The notes: generated by a model not told the origin, from the letters alone. A DNA stretch of 64,000 nucleotides from Streptomyces sp. ATexAB-D23 (GCF_000373645.1 NZ_KB892004.1:23967-87966), one strand, 5' to 3'. Shown: positions 24,167-34,811, counted from the stretch's first letter. A program made the numbers and translations.

Positions 24167-27100
24167 GAGCGGGGCCGGCTTCCTTCCAGTGCGTCCTGCG
24201 CGGCCAGCAGTTCTTCGGCGGCCGTGTCCGACAGGGCGTCGATCTCGGCGGTCAGAGCGGCTTCCACGGCCTCGGCGAAGGCGGCACAGGTGCGGTGGGT
24301 GAACAGGGTGCGCAGGGGGACGGCGAGGTCGACGGAGGCGCGGAGTCGGGCGATGACCCGCGTCGCGAGGAGCGAGTGGCCGCCCAGGTCGAAGAAGTCG
24401 TCGTCCGCGCCGACCGGTCCCGTGCCGAGCACCTGGCGCCAGATGTCCGCCACAAGTTCCTCCGCCTCGGTCCCGGGCGGCACGAAGGCGGCCCGGCCGG
24501 GCGACGCGGCCCCGGGGTCCGGCAGGGCCGCCCGGTCCACCTTGCCGTTGGGGGTGAGCGGCAGGCGGTCGAGCACGGCCCAGGCGCTGGGGACCAGGTG
24601 CGGCGGCAGCGCGGCGGCCAGTTCCGCGCGCAGCCGGGCCGGGTCCGGCGGGGCCGTGTCCGGGGCCGGTACGACGTGGGCGACGAGCCGGTCCTCGCGG
24701 GCGGACACCACGGCCTCGGCCACCGAGGGAAGGGCGGTGAGCGCGGCCTCGACCTCGCCCGGCTCGACCCGGAAGCCGCGCACCTTCACCTGGCCGTCGA
24801 GCCGGCCCAGGAACTCCAGCTGCCCGTCCTCCCGGCGCCGGACCCGGTCGCCGGTCCGGTAGCGGCGGGCTCCCGGCGGCCCGTCCGGGTCGGGCACGAA
24901 GGCGCGGGCGGTGGCCCCGGGGCGGCCCAGGTATCCGTCGCCGACCCCGGCCCCGCCGATGACCAGCTCGCCGGGTGTGCCGGGCGGCACCGGCGCGCCG
25001 TTGCGGTCCAGCACGGCCAGGGTGGTCGCGCCGATGGGGCGGCCGATGGGCGGCCTGCGCAGCCCGTCCGCCGCGCCCAGCTCCGCCGTGGTGGCGATGA
25101 CCGCGGTCTCCGTCGGGCCGTAGGAGTTCACCAGCCGTACGGCGTCGCCGAACCGGGCCCGCCAGGCGGCGACCGCCTCGGCGCGCACCTGGTCGGCGCC
25201 CAGGACGACCAGGCGCAGGGTGTCCGGCCACGGGGTCTCACCGAGGTCGGCGACGAGATGGTGCCAGTACGGGGTCGGCAGGTCCAGGACGGTGATCCCG
25301 GCCGCGTACGGTTCGGCCAGCTGGTCGCCGAGGGCGGCCCCGGGCCGGGCGGTGACGAGGACCGCGCCCGATGCCAGGGCCGGGAAGATCTCCTCGGCGC
25401 TGGTGTCGAAGGAGAGCGAGGCGCTGTGCAGGACCCGGTCGCTCTCGCCGAGACCGTACCCCTGGCGCATCCAGGCGACCCTGGCGGCGAGCGCGCGGTG
25501 CGGCACGAGGACGCCCTTGGGCGTGCCGGTGGAGCCCGAGGTGTAGATGACGTACGCGGGATCGTCCGGGCCCGCCTCGGTGCCGGGCCCGGGGAGCGGC
25601 CCGGCCGGAGCCCCGGGCCCGGGGGCGGCGGACAGGACGGGGACATCGGCGGTGAGGCCCGTGACGGGCTCGCCGTCGGCGGTCAGCAGGAGCGCCGCCC
25701 CGCTGTCCCGCAGCATGAAGTCGAGCCGGGCGGGCGGGTATTGCGGGTCCAGCGCGAGGAAGCCCGCGCCGACGCGCCAGGCGGCGAGCATGGCCACGAC
25801 CGGCCGCGGGCCGCGCGGCAGGCAGAACGCGACGAGGTCGCCGCGGCGGACACCGTGTGCCAGGAGCCGGGCGGCCAGCGCGCGGGAGGCGTCCGCGAGT
25901 TCCCCGCGGGTGAGGCTTTCCCCGGGCCCGACGAGGGCCGGGGCGCCGGCGGCCAGGGCTGCCCGGTCGATCGCGGCGAGGACCGTCGGCGGGTACGGCG
26001 CGAGAACGGGTCCCGCCGCCTCGTCCCGCCGCTGCGCCGACTCCCGCTCGTCGAGCAGGGGCAGCAGGTGCACGGGCGTACCGGGCGCCTCCAGGGCGGC
26101 GCGCAGCAGGACCTCGAAGCGGGCGGCGAACCGGGCGGTCCGCTCCGCGTCCAGGAGATCGGTGCGGTAGCCGAAGACGGCGTGCAGATCGTCACCGTCC
26201 GGGCGGACGTCCAGACTCAGTTCGGACTTGGCGGCGGTGTGGCCGCCGTCCCCCTCGGCGCAGACGAGATCCGCGAAGCGGTGCTCACCGAGGGCGCCGC
26301 CGCTCTGGGTGTGCACGGTCAGCAGGGTCTGGAAGACGGGCGTGCGGCCGGTGTCCCGGTCCTGCCGCAGCTCCTCGGTGAGCCGTTCGAACGGGACACG
26401 GCCGTGGGTCAGGGCGCGGAGCCAGTCGCCCCGGATCCGCCGCAGGACGGTGTCGAACGACCGGGTGCCGGAGAAGTCGGCGCGCAGGACGAGGGTGGAG
26501 GAGAAATAGCCCACGGTCCGCTCGCTGTCGACCGTCGTCCGCGCGGCGGTGGGGACACCCACACAGAAGTCGTCCTGGCCGGTGCAGCGGTGCAGAAGGG
26601 TCTGATAGGCGGCGGCGATCACCATGAAGGGGGTGAGCCGCCGCGCGCGGGCGAAGGCTTCCACCGCGCCGCCCAGGCCGCGCAGCACCCGGGTGTGGTA
26701 GGCGCCCCGGCTGCTCGGTACCACGGGGCGGGGGCGTTCGAGGGGGAGCGCCAAGGGCTCGGCACCGTCGAGTAGTTGGCGCCAGTGGCCCAGTGCGGCG
26801 GTGGCCCCGGCGCTGTCCAGCCAGGCGCGTTCCGCGGCCGCGTGCGCCAGGTAGGACGGTGGCTCGCTCAGCTCCGCGCCGCCGCCCGAGCGGTACGCCG
26901 AGTAGAGCGCGGCGAGTTCGGAGCGCAGCAGGCCGAGCGACCAGCCGTCGGCGACGATGTGGTGCACGACGAGACAGAACGTGTACGCGCTCTCCCCGGT
27001 GCGCAGCAGCGCGGCACGCAGCAACGGCCCTTGCGCCAGGTCGAACGGCCGGTTGGTGAACTCGCCGGTCAGCGCGGCGGCGTCGGCGTCCGTACACCCC

Positions 27101-27423
27101 CGCAGATCACGGCTGTCGAACGGCACCGGGGCCGGCGGGTCGACCACGACGTACGGGCGGCCGTCGGTGGCGGGGAACCGGCTGCGCAGCGCGTCGTGCC
27201 GGCCGGCCACCGTGTCCAGCGCGGCCCGGAGGGCCTCCGGTGAGAGGGGGCCGGTGAGCCGGAGCACGAGCGGAATGTTGTACGCCGGGTCCCCCGGCTC
27301 GAACTGGTCCAGGAACCAGAGGCGTTCCTGCCCGACGGAGAGAACAGCCGCCGCGTGGGTCCCGGCCTGCGGCCCGGACACTCCGGGCGCCGAGGGATGG
27401 GGCTGCTGGTCCGATGCGGGCAT
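24163..27423 (-). CDS. NRPS1: C-A-PCP, predicted basic amino acid (Lys/beta-Lys-like)
   Basis: 1086 residues. The ATG at 27423 is chosen because CAGGAG lies 5 bp upstream; the frame remains open to 27624 but the DNA there holds the promoter. Domains: C (15-440; [11 protein letters not shown]), A (450-960; [41 protein letters not shown]) and PCP ([14 protein letters not shown], about 1010). The pocket reads D-T-E-D-V-G-S-V-I-K. The acidic residues at positions 239 and 278 suggest a positively charged side chain, and the code is close to one I recall for beta-lysine. It is the first gene of the operon and starts the peptide with a C domain, so an acylated first residue is likely. Confidence 0.93.
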
Positions 27424-27551
27424 GACGCTCCTGAGGGCCGGGTCGTGGACGGTCCGGCCGAACTGGCTGAATCCGTATGCGTGCACGGCCTGTGAGGGTG
27501 ACGCGTGAGGGAGGGGGACAGCTGCCCCGAGAGGGTGCCGTGATGCCGCAG

Positions 27552-27581
27552 ATGCTAGAGAGCGACCGAACGGCGGGTCAA
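27552..27581 (-). promoter_or_regulatory. Promoter of the NRPS operon
   Basis: On the minus strand, TTGACC (27576-27581) is separated by 18 bp from TAGCAT (27552-27557), a good match to the HrdB-type consensus. Transcription would start near 27545, giving a leader of about 120 bases before the ATG at 27423. It is the best promoter match I noticed in the window. Confidence 0.7.
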
Positions 27582-27595
27582 TGGTCTGGACCAGA
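27580..27595. promoter_or_regulatory. DasR-like operator (dre) touching the -35 box
   Basis: TGGTCTGGACCA at 27582-27593 matches 11 of 12 bases of the published dre core TGGTCTAGACCA. It directly abuts the -35 hexamer of the NRPS promoter. DasR is the Streptomyces GntR-family sensor of glucosamine phosphates, which links N-acetylglucosamine supply to secondary metabolism. Bound here it would be expected to block RNA polymerase. Confidence 0.65.
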
Positions 27596-27973
27596 ATATC
27601 GAGGGCCCCGCTCAAACGTTCCACAGCTCCGGATCAGGGGAAAACGGCCGAAACCCGCTCCCGGGTGTCCGCCCTCTTCGGAGATCCGGCCCTCCCCCTC
27701 GGGCCGGACGGTCCGTCGGTTCCACGGCCCGAGGCGCCCCTTGTGAGCGCCTGCCCCGCCCCGGGCCGCCGTCACGCCGCCGAGCGGCCCGCCGATCAGC
27801 CGGGCTCCGAGGCATGGGCGCGGCGGACTCCGGACGCGGTGGCGCTCGTCCGGCGGCACCGGCCGCTCACCTGCCCGTGCGCCCCGTCCGGGCACCTCTT
27901 TGGGGCCGGGGCCGCGCGGGCATTAGGTTGACCCCGGAAAGGTCTCGGCAGCGGACTCACGATGGGGGCGAGC

Positions 27974-29296
27974 ATGACCATGCAAAAGGGAACCAATGTC
28001 CCAGTGGCGGCCCAGGCCGTGCGCGTCGAACTGGGGTGGCACACCGCTCCGGGGACGCCGGACGTGGACGCCTCCGCGCTCCTTCTCCTCAGCTCGGGAA
28101 AGGTGCGCGACGACGCGGACTTCGTCTTCTACAACCAGCCCGCCCACGCCTCCGGCGCGGTGCGCCACGAGGGCAAGCGCACCGCGGGCGGTTCGGCGAC
28201 CGACACCCTGGCGGTCGACCTGGCCCGGGTGGAGCCCGCCGTCGACCGCGTGGTGCTGGCCGCTTCGGCGGACGGCGGCACGTTCGGCCGGGTGAGCGGA
28301 CTGTACGTACGGCTCATGGACGCGTCCAACGGCGCCGAACTGGCGCGCTTCGACACTTCCGACGCCACGGTGGAGACGGCCTTCATCCTCGGCGAGCTCT
28401 ACCGCCGCCAGGGCGCCTGGAAGTTCCGGGCCGTCGGCCAGGGCTACGACTCCGGACTCGAGGGGCTCGCCACGGACTTCGGGATCTCCGTCGACGAACC
28501 CCAGCAGCCCCAGGCCCCCCAGCCGCCGCACCCGGGCACGCGGGTCACCGCCGCGCCGCCGCCCCCGCCGGCCCCCCAGCAGCCGCAGCCGACCCTCGCC
28601 GCCCCGATGGCCCCGCCCATCCCGCCCGCGCCCCCGGCGCCGCCCGCCCCGCAGCCCGTGCGGCTCACCAAGGTGACGCTCACGAAGGAAGCGCCGTCCG
28701 TCTCGCTCGCCAAGCAGGGCGGCACCTCGGGGGCCATGCGGGTGAATCTCAACTGGGAGACCCGCAAGCAGTTCAAGGGCTGGGGCAGCAAGCTCGGCCG
28801 GGCCGTCGCGAACCACTCCGACCTCGACCTGGACCTCTGCGCGCTCTACGAGCTGACCGACGGGCGCAAGGGAGTCGTGCAGGCGCTCGGAAACGCCTTC
28901 GGCTCCCTCCACCAGCCGCCCTTCATCCACCTCGACGGCGACGACCGCACCGGAGCCGTCGACACCGGCGAGAACCTGACGATCAACCTCGACCAGAAGG
29001 CCGCCCTCCGCCGGATCCTGATCTTCGTCACCATCTACGAGGGGGCCCGGAGCTTCGCCGACCTGCACGCGACCGTCACCCTCCAGCCCCAGAACGGCGC
29101 GCCGATCGACTTCTCGCTGGACGAGTGCACGGTGCCGTCCACGGTCTGCGCCCTCGCGCTCCTCACCAACACGGGGGGCGACCTCACCGTGCAGCGCGAG
29201 GCCCGCTACCTGGTGCCGCAGCGCGGCGTCAGCCCGCAGCGCACCATCGACCAGGCCTACGGCTGGGGCATGAACTGGACCCCCGGCCGCAAGTGA
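27974..29296 (+). CDS. TerD-family protein with two TerD domains (TerA-like)
   Basis: 440 residues from ATG 27974 ([11 protein letters not shown], the usual TerD start); ATG 27962 is an alternative. The N-terminal domain (about 1-180) has the TerD pattern [21 protein letters not shown] and VYNQ-type core ([16 protein letters not shown]). A Pro/Gln-rich linker of about 60 residues follows. The second domain (about 245-440) has [30 protein letters not shown] and [18 protein letters not shown] with acidic calcium-binding residues. Such proteins belong to the tellurite-resistance group and have stress-response roles. It is divergent from the NRPS operon and probably unrelated to it. Confidence 0.9.
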   Translation: MTMQKGTNVPVAAQAVRVELGWHTAPGTPDVDASALLLLSSGKVRDDADFVFYNQPAHASGAVRHEGKRTAGGSATDTLAVDLARVEPAVDRVVLAASADGGTFGRVSGLYVRLMDASNGAELARFDTSDATVETAFILGELYRRQGAWKFRAVGQGYDSGLEGLATDFGISVDEPQQPQAPQPPHPGTRVTAAPPPPPAPQQPQPTLAAPMAPPIPPAPPAPPAPQPVRLTKVTLTKEAPSVSLAKQGGTSGAMRVNLNWETRKQFKGWGSKLGRAVANHSDLDLDLCALYELTDGRKGVVQALGNAFGSLHQPPFIHLDGDDRTGAVDTGENLTINLDQKAALRRILIFVTIYEGARSFADLHATVTLQPQNGAPIDFSLDECTVPSTVCALALLTNTGGDLTVQREARYLVPQRGVSPQRTIDQAYGWGMNWTPGRK

Positions 29297-29318
29297 GCCC
29301 GCGCGGGCGCCGGGGGAC

Positions 29319-30491
29319 TCACTGATCCGGCGCGGCCTCGGGACGGGCGTACGTACGCCCCTTCCAGGCCGCGCCGCGCCCCCGGTAGTGCTGCACCGCC
29401 GAATCGACCGTCATCAGCAGGTACAGCAGCGCCGTGACCGGCAGCAGCGGGGCGAGCCACAGCGACTGCCGGTAGTACCCCAGCATCGGCATGTACGTCC
29501 CGGCCATCACGGCCCACGCCAGGCCCCCGGCCGCCGCCGCCACCGGACCCGCGCCCAGCACCCCGGCGACCAGCGTCACGGGCGGCGCGAGATAGACGAG
29601 CGCGAGCCCGAGCACCGTACCGAGCAGCACCAGGGGATGGTGCCGCAGCTGGGCGTACGCGCTGCGCGAGACCATCCGCCACAGGTCGGCCAGGCGCGGG
29701 TAGGGGCGCACACTGTCCACCCGCTCCGCGAGCCCCAGCCAGATCCGGCCCCCCGCGCGCCGTACCGCGCGGGCCAGCGCCACGTCGTCGATCACCGCCT
29801 GCCGGATCACATCGGGCACCCCGGCCCGCACCGCCGTCTGCGTCCGCAGCAGCACACAGCCGCCCGCCGCGGCCGCCGTCCGCCCCGTGGCCCGGTTCAC
29901 CCACCGGAACGGATAGAGCTGGGAGAAGAAGTAGACGAAGGCCGGCACCACGAGCCGCTCCCAGACGCTCGCCACCCGCAGCCGCGCCATCTGCGAGACC
30001 AGGTCGAAACCACCCGCCCCCGCGGCGGCCACCAGCTCCCGCAGACTGTCCGGCTCGTGCGCGATGTCCGCGTCCGTCAGCAGCAGGTACTCCGGGTCCC
30101 GGGCGCGCGCCAGCGCCATCCCGTGCCGTACGGCCCAGAGCTTGCCCGTCCAGCCCGGCTCGGGCTCCCCCGGAGAGACCACCGTCACCGGAAGCCCCCC
30201 GTACCGCACGGACAGCGCGCGGGCGACGTCCCCGGTGCCGTCCTTGCTGCAGTCGTCGACCAGGAAGATCTCCGCGGTCCCCGGATAGTCCTGCGCCAGC
30301 AGCGACGGCAGGCTCACCGGCAGCATGGCCGCCTCGTCGCGGGCGGGCACGACAATGGCGACCGACGGCCAGCGCTCCGGGTCCGCACGTCTCGGCAGCC
30401 GCTGGTCGGTGCGCCAGAAGAACCCCTGGCACAGCAGCAGCCACACCCATGCGGCAAGCGAACCCACGGCGATCCAGGCAACGGCGCTCAT
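29319..30491 (-). CDS. Family 2 glycosyltransferase, HpnB-like
   Basis: 390 residues. An N-terminal membrane anchor (AWIAVGSLAAWVWLLLCQGFF) precedes a GT-A domain with WPSVAIVVPARDEAAMLPVS, EIFLVDDCSKDGTGDVARAL, the metal motif LLLTDADIAHEPDSL and the acceptor-site VIDDVALARAVRRAGG. Two or three membrane helices follow (LVLLGTVLGLALVYLAPPVT, WLAPLLPVTALLYLLMTVDS). This layout matches hopene-associated glycosyltransferase HpnB. No hopanoid genes are in the window, so the substrate stays open. It is divergent from the racemase gene. Confidence 0.85.
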   Translation of the reverse strand: MSAVAWIAVGSLAAWVWLLLCQGFFWRTDQRLPRRADPERWPSVAIVVPARDEAAMLPVSLPSLLAQDYPGTAEIFLVDDCSKDGTGDVARALSVRYGGLPVTVVSPGEPEPGWTGKLWAVRHGMALARARDPEYLLLTDADIAHEPDSLRELVAAAGAGGFDLVSQMARLRVASVWERLVVPAFVYFFSQLYPFRWVNRATGRTAAAAGGCVLLRTQTAVRAGVPDVIRQAVIDDVALARAVRRAGGRIWLGLAERVDSVRPYPRLADLWRMVSRSAYAQLRHHPLVLLGTVLGLALVYLAPPVTLVAGVLGAGPVAAAAGGLAWAVMAGTYMPMLGYYRQSLWLAPLLPVTALLYLLMTVDSAVQHYRGRGAAWKGRTYARPEAAPDQ

Positions 30492-30549
30492 TGGCCGAAG
30501 TCTGCACCACTGAGCGGGGACCGCAAGGGCGGTCGACTATGGTGACCGG

Positions 30550-31335
30550 GTGAAGATCGCGCTCATGGACTCCGGAATCGGCCTGCTCGCCGCCGCCGCC
30601 GCAGTACGCCGGCTGCGTCCGGACGCCGATCTGGTGCTCTCGTCCGACCCGGACGGCATGCCCTGGGGGCCCCGCACACCCGAGGACGTGACGGCCCACG
30701 CGCTCGCCGTGGCCAGGTCCGCCGCCGCCCACCGGCCCGACGCGCTGATCGTCGCCTGCAACACCGCCTCCGTGCACGCGCTGGCGACGCTGCGCGCCGA
30801 ACTGGAACCCGGGCTGCCGGTCATCGGCACCGTCCCCGCGATCAAACCGGCCGCGGCGGGCGGCGGCTCCGTCGCCATCTGGGCCACCCCGGCGACCACC
30901 GGAAGCCCGTACCAGCGCCGGCTGATCCGCGACTTCGCCGGGTCCGCCGCCGTCACCGAGGTGCCCTGTCCGGGCCTGGCCGACGCCGTGGAGCACGCCG
31001 ACGAGGCCGGGATCGACAAGGCACTCGCCGCCGCCGCCGCGCTCACCCCGCCCGACGTGCGGGCCGTCGTCCTGGGCTGCACCCACTACGAGCTGGTCGC
31101 CGAACGCATCCGCGACGCCGTCCGCGGGCCCGGCCGCCCCCCGGTCGCCCTGCACGGCTCCGCCGGGGCCGTCGCCGCCCAGGCACTGCGCCGGATCGGG
31201 GCCGAACCCGCTCCGTCGGCCGAACCCTCCACCGCCATCGCGGTACTCCTCAGCGGACGTGTCGCCGAGCTGCCGCAGACCGCCCTGACCTACTCCGAAG
31301 GGCGCGGGCTGGCCGCTGTCGGCTCCGTCCGCTGA
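30550..31335 (+). CDS. Aspartate/glutamate racemase-family protein (MurI-like)
   Basis: 261 residues from GTG 30550. The two catalytic cysteines are in the usual places: ALIVACNTASVHAL in the N-terminal half and VVLGCTHYELVAERI in the C-terminal half. The start MKIALMDSGIGLLAAAAAV fits the glutamate-racemase N-terminus, where D-S-G-I/V-G is conserved. It would interconvert L- and D-glutamate for the cell wall or a related acid. TATGGT ends 6 bases before the GTG, so the mRNA is probably leaderless. Confidence 0.85.
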   Translation: MKIALMDSGIGLLAAAAAVRRLRPDADLVLSSDPDGMPWGPRTPEDVTAHALAVARSAAAHRPDALIVACNTASVHALATLRAELEPGLPVIGTVPAIKPAAAGGGSVAIWATPATTGSPYQRRLIRDFAGSAAVTEVPCPGLADAVEHADEAGIDKALAAAAALTPPDVRAVVLGCTHYELVAERIRDAVRGPGRPPVALHGSAGAVAAQALRRIGAEPAPSAEPSTAIAVLLSGRVAELPQTALTYSEGRGLAAVGSVR

Positions 31336-31403
31336 CCTCCGGCGACCCGGCCGGGACTTTCGGACCCCTTCCCGCGCGCACATTCTTCAGTACGCTGCTC
31401 GGC

Positions 31404-31967
31404 ATGAGGGAGCACGCCGGAGAACCGAAGCACGCCGGAACCGGAACCCACTCCGCGGTCTGGGTCGGCCGGGCCACCAACCGCACTCAGTGGGTTCTCG
31501 CGGCCCTGGGCGCCGCCTGCCTGGCCCTGGGCATCCAGCTCGCCGTCAGCTCCACCTGGACCTCCGGCATCGCCCCGCTGCTGATGTCGGTGATCGGCTG
31601 CGTGGCCGCGGGACTGCTCATGCTCTTCGGCACCCTCGCCTTCGTGAACGTCGACGTCCGCATCGACGGCGACGCGCTGGAGGTGCGCTGCGGCCACATG
31701 GGGCTGCCCCGCCGCCGCATCCTGCTCACCCATGTGGTGGCCGCCGACTTCGCGCCCCAGGTGACCCCCCGGCAGTGGGGCGGCTGGGGCTACCGCTGGC
31801 GGCCCGAGAAGGGCACCGCGGTGGTCGTGCGCCGGGGCGAGGGGCTGGTGCTGCGGCTCGGTGACGGCCGCACGTTCACCATCACGGTGGACGACGCCGA
31901 GGCGGGCGTCCGCTTCATCCGCGACCGCCTGCACCTGCCGTCCTCGGGTTTCCCGGCCGGGGCCTGA
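31404..31967 (+). CDS. Small membrane protein, conserved hypothetical
   Basis: 187 residues with two hydrophobic segments (WVLAALGAACLALGIQLAVS and IAPLLMSVIGCVAAGLLMLFG) followed by a beta-rich domain (FVNVDVRIDGDALEVRCGHM, GTAVVVRRGEGLVLRLGDGR) that resembles the bacterial PH-like domain of membrane proteins. Its ATG lies 7 bases after TACGCT, so it may be leaderless. The function is unknown. Its 3' end overlaps the convergent ligase-like gene by 53 bp. Confidence 0.75.
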   Translation: MREHAGEPKHAGTGTHSAVWVGRATNRTQWVLAALGAACLALGIQLAVSSTWTSGIAPLLMSVIGCVAAGLLMLFGTLAFVNVDVRIDGDALEVRCGHMGLPRRRILLTHVVAADFAPQVTPRQWGGWGYRWRPEKGTAVVVRRGEGLVLRLGDGRTFTITVDDAEAGVRFIRDRLHLPSSGFPAGA

Positions 31968-33021
31968 CCTCCGGCCCGGGGTCCGCTTCCGGGCCGCACG
32001 GCTCGCCCGCCCCGATCGGCCGCCTGGCCGACGCCAGCCCCGCCAGCAGCCCCGCCCCCGCCGTGACCGGCGTGAAGCTCAGGGCGTTGCCCACGCTCGC
32101 CAGCGCGGCCAGAGCCGTGAGCGCGGCGCCCGCCGTCAGGGCCACCGACGTGGTGCGCGGCGAGCGCCACAGTACGTACAGCAGCCAGCCGAACGCGGCA
32201 CCCAGCAGCACCACCCCCACCACGCCCTGCTCGGCGGCCTGCTGCCACGGGGCCGAGTGCGGCTTCCCGTCCGAACCGAGGCTCTGCTGCGCGGTCGGAC
32301 TCAGCTCGGCGAAGCGGCCCGGCCCGATGCCCAGCGCGGGGTGCTGCCCGGCCAGCCGTGCGGCGTCCTGCCAGAGATCGACCCGGTTGCGGGTGAGCTG
32401 GCCCTCCAGGGAAACCGTGAGGCCGTCGGGCAGCGCCCCCTCGGCCACGGCCCACGAGGTCGCGACGATCAGCCCGGTGGCCAGCGCCAGACCGGTGAGA
32501 CCGAGCAGCCGGCGCCGCGTCCTGGCGGCGGCCAGCGAGCACAGGAGCACGCCGAGCCCCGCCGCGAATCCGGCCACCGAACCCAGCCCGAGCGCGGCAC
32601 CCGCCGTCCCCAGAGCCAGCAGCCGCAGAGCGGCGCGCAGCGGACCGCGCCGGGAGGCGGCGGCCGCGCAGCAGGCGGCCCCCGTGGCGAGGACCAGCAG
32701 CGCGGCGGCGGCCCCGGTCTGTCCCGGCGCGATGTCCGCGGTGGCCGTCGCACCCGGCATGCCGTGCCGCCAGGCGAGCGCCATGAGCAGAGCGGCCAGC
32801 GCCGCGCCCGCCGCGGTCGCCACCGGCAGCAGCGTGCCGCAGATGCGCCCGCAGGCGAAGCCCGCCGCGACCGCGAGCAGGGCGAGCAGCACCCCCTCGG
32901 GCCTGGTCTCGCGCCCCGCCGCGCTGATCAGCGACCAGATCGCGCAGGTGGCGAGGATCAGGGCCCCGACGGCATCGGAAGCGGTGCCGCCCTCGGGCCC
33001 CCGCCCCGCTGATTCAGTCAT
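31915..33021 (-). CDS. O-antigen ligase-like membrane protein
   Basis: 368 residues from the ATG at 33021 (MTESAGRGPEGG). About nine membrane helices are present. A large extracytoplasmic loop after LPDGLTVSLEGQLTRNR contains DLWQDAARLAGQHPALGIGP, the pattern seen in the periplasmic loop of Wzy/WaaL-type O-antigen ligases and polymerases. It probably transfers or polymerises a cell-surface glycan. No sugar-nucleotide genes lie beside it, although a glycosyltransferase is 1.4 kb away. Confidence 0.72.
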   Translation of the reverse strand: MTESAGRGPEGGTASDAVGALILATCAIWSLISAAGRETRPEGVLLALLAVAAGFACGRICGTLLPVATAAGAALAALLMALAWRHGMPGATATADIAPGQTGAAAALLVLATGAACCAAAASRRGPLRAALRLLALGTAGAALGLGSVAGFAAGLGVLLCSLAAARTRRRLLGLTGLALATGLIVATSWAVAEGALPDGLTVSLEGQLTRNRVDLWQDAARLAGQHPALGIGPGRFAELSPTAQQSLGSDGKPHSAPWQQAAEQGVVGVVLLGAAFGWLLYVLWRSPRTTSVALTAGAALTALAALASVGNALSFTPVTAGAGLLAGLASARRPIGAGEPCGPEADPGPEVRPRPGNPRTAGAGGRG

Positions 33022-33215
33022 CACGTCCGTCCCCCGGCCTGTGACCGTCCCGTACGCGAGGGCCGGAACCGGACCGTCGGCGGGGGACTGGCGCACAGGC
33101 TAACGGCCACGGCGGGCATATGGGCGGAAGATGCGGAGACGCGATCCGGTAGTAGGGATTCCGCCATAGGGACGGGACTGCCCCGTGGCCCGTCCGTCAC
33201 CGTAGACTCCGCCGG

Positions 33216-34811
33216 GTGAGCACCACCATCGCCCAGGTCGGCGAACCGCAGAAGCCCGCCGCCGCCCCCCGAACAGGCCGCCTGCTGTCACGCCTCGTGC
33301 GGCCCGGGGCCGCCGTGCTCTCCGGGCTGATGCTCTACGCGAGCTTCCCGCCCCGGCCGCTGTGGTGGCTGGTTCTGCCCGGCTTCGCGCTGCTCGGCTG
33401 GGTCCTGTTCGAGCGCGGGGCACGCGCCGCGTTCGGGCTCGGGCTGCTCGCCGGGCTCGGATTCATGCTGCCGCTGCTGCACTGGACCGGCGAGGAGGTC
33501 GGCCCGGTGCCGTGGCTGGCGCTCGCCGCGGCCGAGGCGCTGTTCATCGCGGTCGGCTGCCTCGGGATCTCCGCCGTCTCCCGGCTTCCCGGCGGCCCGC
33601 TGTGGGCGGCCGCGGTCTGGACGCTGGACGAGGCGGTCCGCGCCCGGGTGCCGTTCGGCGGCTTCCCCTGGGGGAAGATCGCCTTCGGGCAGGCGGACAG
33701 CGTGTTTCTGCCGCTCGCCGCGCTCGGCGGCACCCCGCTGCTCTCCTTCGCCGTGGTGCTCTGCGGCTTCGGCCTGTTCGAGGCGGTACGCCGCTTCGCC
33801 CGCCACCGGGCCACCGGGGAGCTGCCCCGCCTCGCCGTCGCCGCGGCGGCCGCGACCGTCCTCGTACCGCTGGCCGGTGCCTTCGCGGCGCTGCCGCTGG
33901 TCGACGACGCGGCCGAGGACGGCACGGCCACCGTCGCCGCGATCCAGGGCAACGTGCCCCGGCTCGGCCTCGACTTCAATTCCCAGCGCCGCGCCGTGCT
34001 CGACAACCACGCCAACCGCACGGAGCAGCTCGCCCGGGACGTGAAGGCCGGCAAGGTCCCGCAGCCGGACTTCGTCCTGTGGCCGGAGAACTCCTCCGAC
34101 CTCGACCCCTACCGCAACCCGGACGCGCGGATCGTCATCGACGACGCGGTCAGGGCGATCGGGGTGCCGACCGTGATCGGCGCGGTCGTCGAGCCCGACA
34201 CGGGCAACCTGCGCAACACCCTCATCCAGTGGGACCCGGACAAGGGCCCGGTCGACACCTACGACAAGCGGCACATCCAGCCGTTCGGCGAGTACATGCC
34301 GATGCGCTCCTTCGTGCGTCTGTTCAGCTCGGACGTCGACCGGGTGCAGCGCGACTTCGGACCGGGCGAGAAGGTGGGCGTCTTCGACCTGGCGGGCACC
34401 TACGCCGGGCTCGTCACCTGCTACGAGGCCGCGTTCGACGACGCCGTACGCGACACGGTCGAGCACGGCGCCCAGCTGATCGCCGTCCCCAGCAACAACG
34501 CCACCTTCGGCCGCAGCGAGATGACCTACCAGCAGCTGGCGATGTCCCGGGTGCGCGCGGTCGAGCACAGCCGGTCCGTCGTCGTCCCCGTCACCAGCGG
34601 GGTCAGTGCCGTGATCCGCCCGGACGGCACGGTCGTGCGGAAGACGAAGATGTTCACCCCGGACGCCCTGGTGGAGGAGGTGCCGCTGCGCTCCTCGCTG
34701 ACCCCCGCGACCCGGATGGGCCCGCTGCCCGAGGGCGTGCTGGTGCTCCTCGCGCTCGGCGGACTCGGCTGGGCGGGGGCGCGGGTGGTGCGCGCCCGGC
34801 GCGTGCGCTGA
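33216..34811 (+). CDS. lnt: Apolipoprotein N-acyltransferase
   Basis: 531 residues from GTG 33216. Six or so N-terminal membrane helices (through residue about 220, including LMLYASFPPRPLWWLVLPGF) lead into a nitrilase-fold catalytic domain: VAAIQGNVPRLG, the Glu in DFVLWPENSSDLDP, the Lys in DTYDKRHIQPFGEYMP and the nucleophile Cys in YAGLVTCYEAAFDDAV. All three residues of the Glu-Lys-Cys triad are kept. The enzyme adds the third acyl chain to lipoproteins. TAGACT lies 7 bases before the GTG, so it appears leaderless. Confidence 0.95.
   Translation: MSTTIAQVGEPQKPAAAPRTGRLLSRLVRPGAAVLSGLMLYASFPPRPLWWLVLPGFALLGWVLFERGARAAFGLGLLAGLGFMLPLLHWTGEEVGPVPWLALAAAEALFIAVGCLGISAVSRLPGGPLWAAAVWTLDEAVRARVPFGGFPWGKIAFGQADSVFLPLAALGGTPLLSFAVVLCGFGLFEAVRRFARHRATGELPRLAVAAAAATVLVPLAGAFAALPLVDDAAEDGTATVAAIQGNVPRLGLDFNSQRRAVLDNHANRTEQLARDVKAGKVPQPDFVLWPENSSDLDPYRNPDARIVIDDAVRAIGVPTVIGAVVEPDTGNLRNTLIQWDPDKGPVDTYDKRHIQPFGEYMPMRSFVRLFSSDVDRVQRDFGPGEKVGVFDLAGTYAGLVTCYEAAFDDAVRDTVEHGAQLIAVPSNNATFGRSEMTYQQLAMSRVRAVEHSRSVVVPVTSGVSAVIRPDGTVVRKTKMFTPDALVEEVPLRSSLTPATRMGPLPEGVLVLLALGGLGWAGARVVRARRVR

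Larger units (their letters stand above)
27424..27973. other. Regulatory intergenic region, NRPS operon and TerD gene
   Basis: This 550-bp stretch lies between the divergent NRPS1 and TerD-type genes. It holds the promoter and DasR-like operator listed separately, close to the NRPS side. The rest (27600-27960) shows no convincing gene or repeat. A TTAGGTT half-site at 27923 resembles part of an iron box but the other half is missing. Confidence 0.7.

Noticed and set aside
27424..27624. Longer NRPS1 beginning at 27624
   Set aside because: It would include the promoter and DasR-like operator in the coding region. The ATG at 27423 has an AGGAG site and begins directly at a condensation domain.
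27923..27942. TTAGGTTGACC near the TerD gene looks like an iron-responsive (DmdR) box
   Set aside because: Only the first seven bases match. The second half of the 19-bp iron box is absent.
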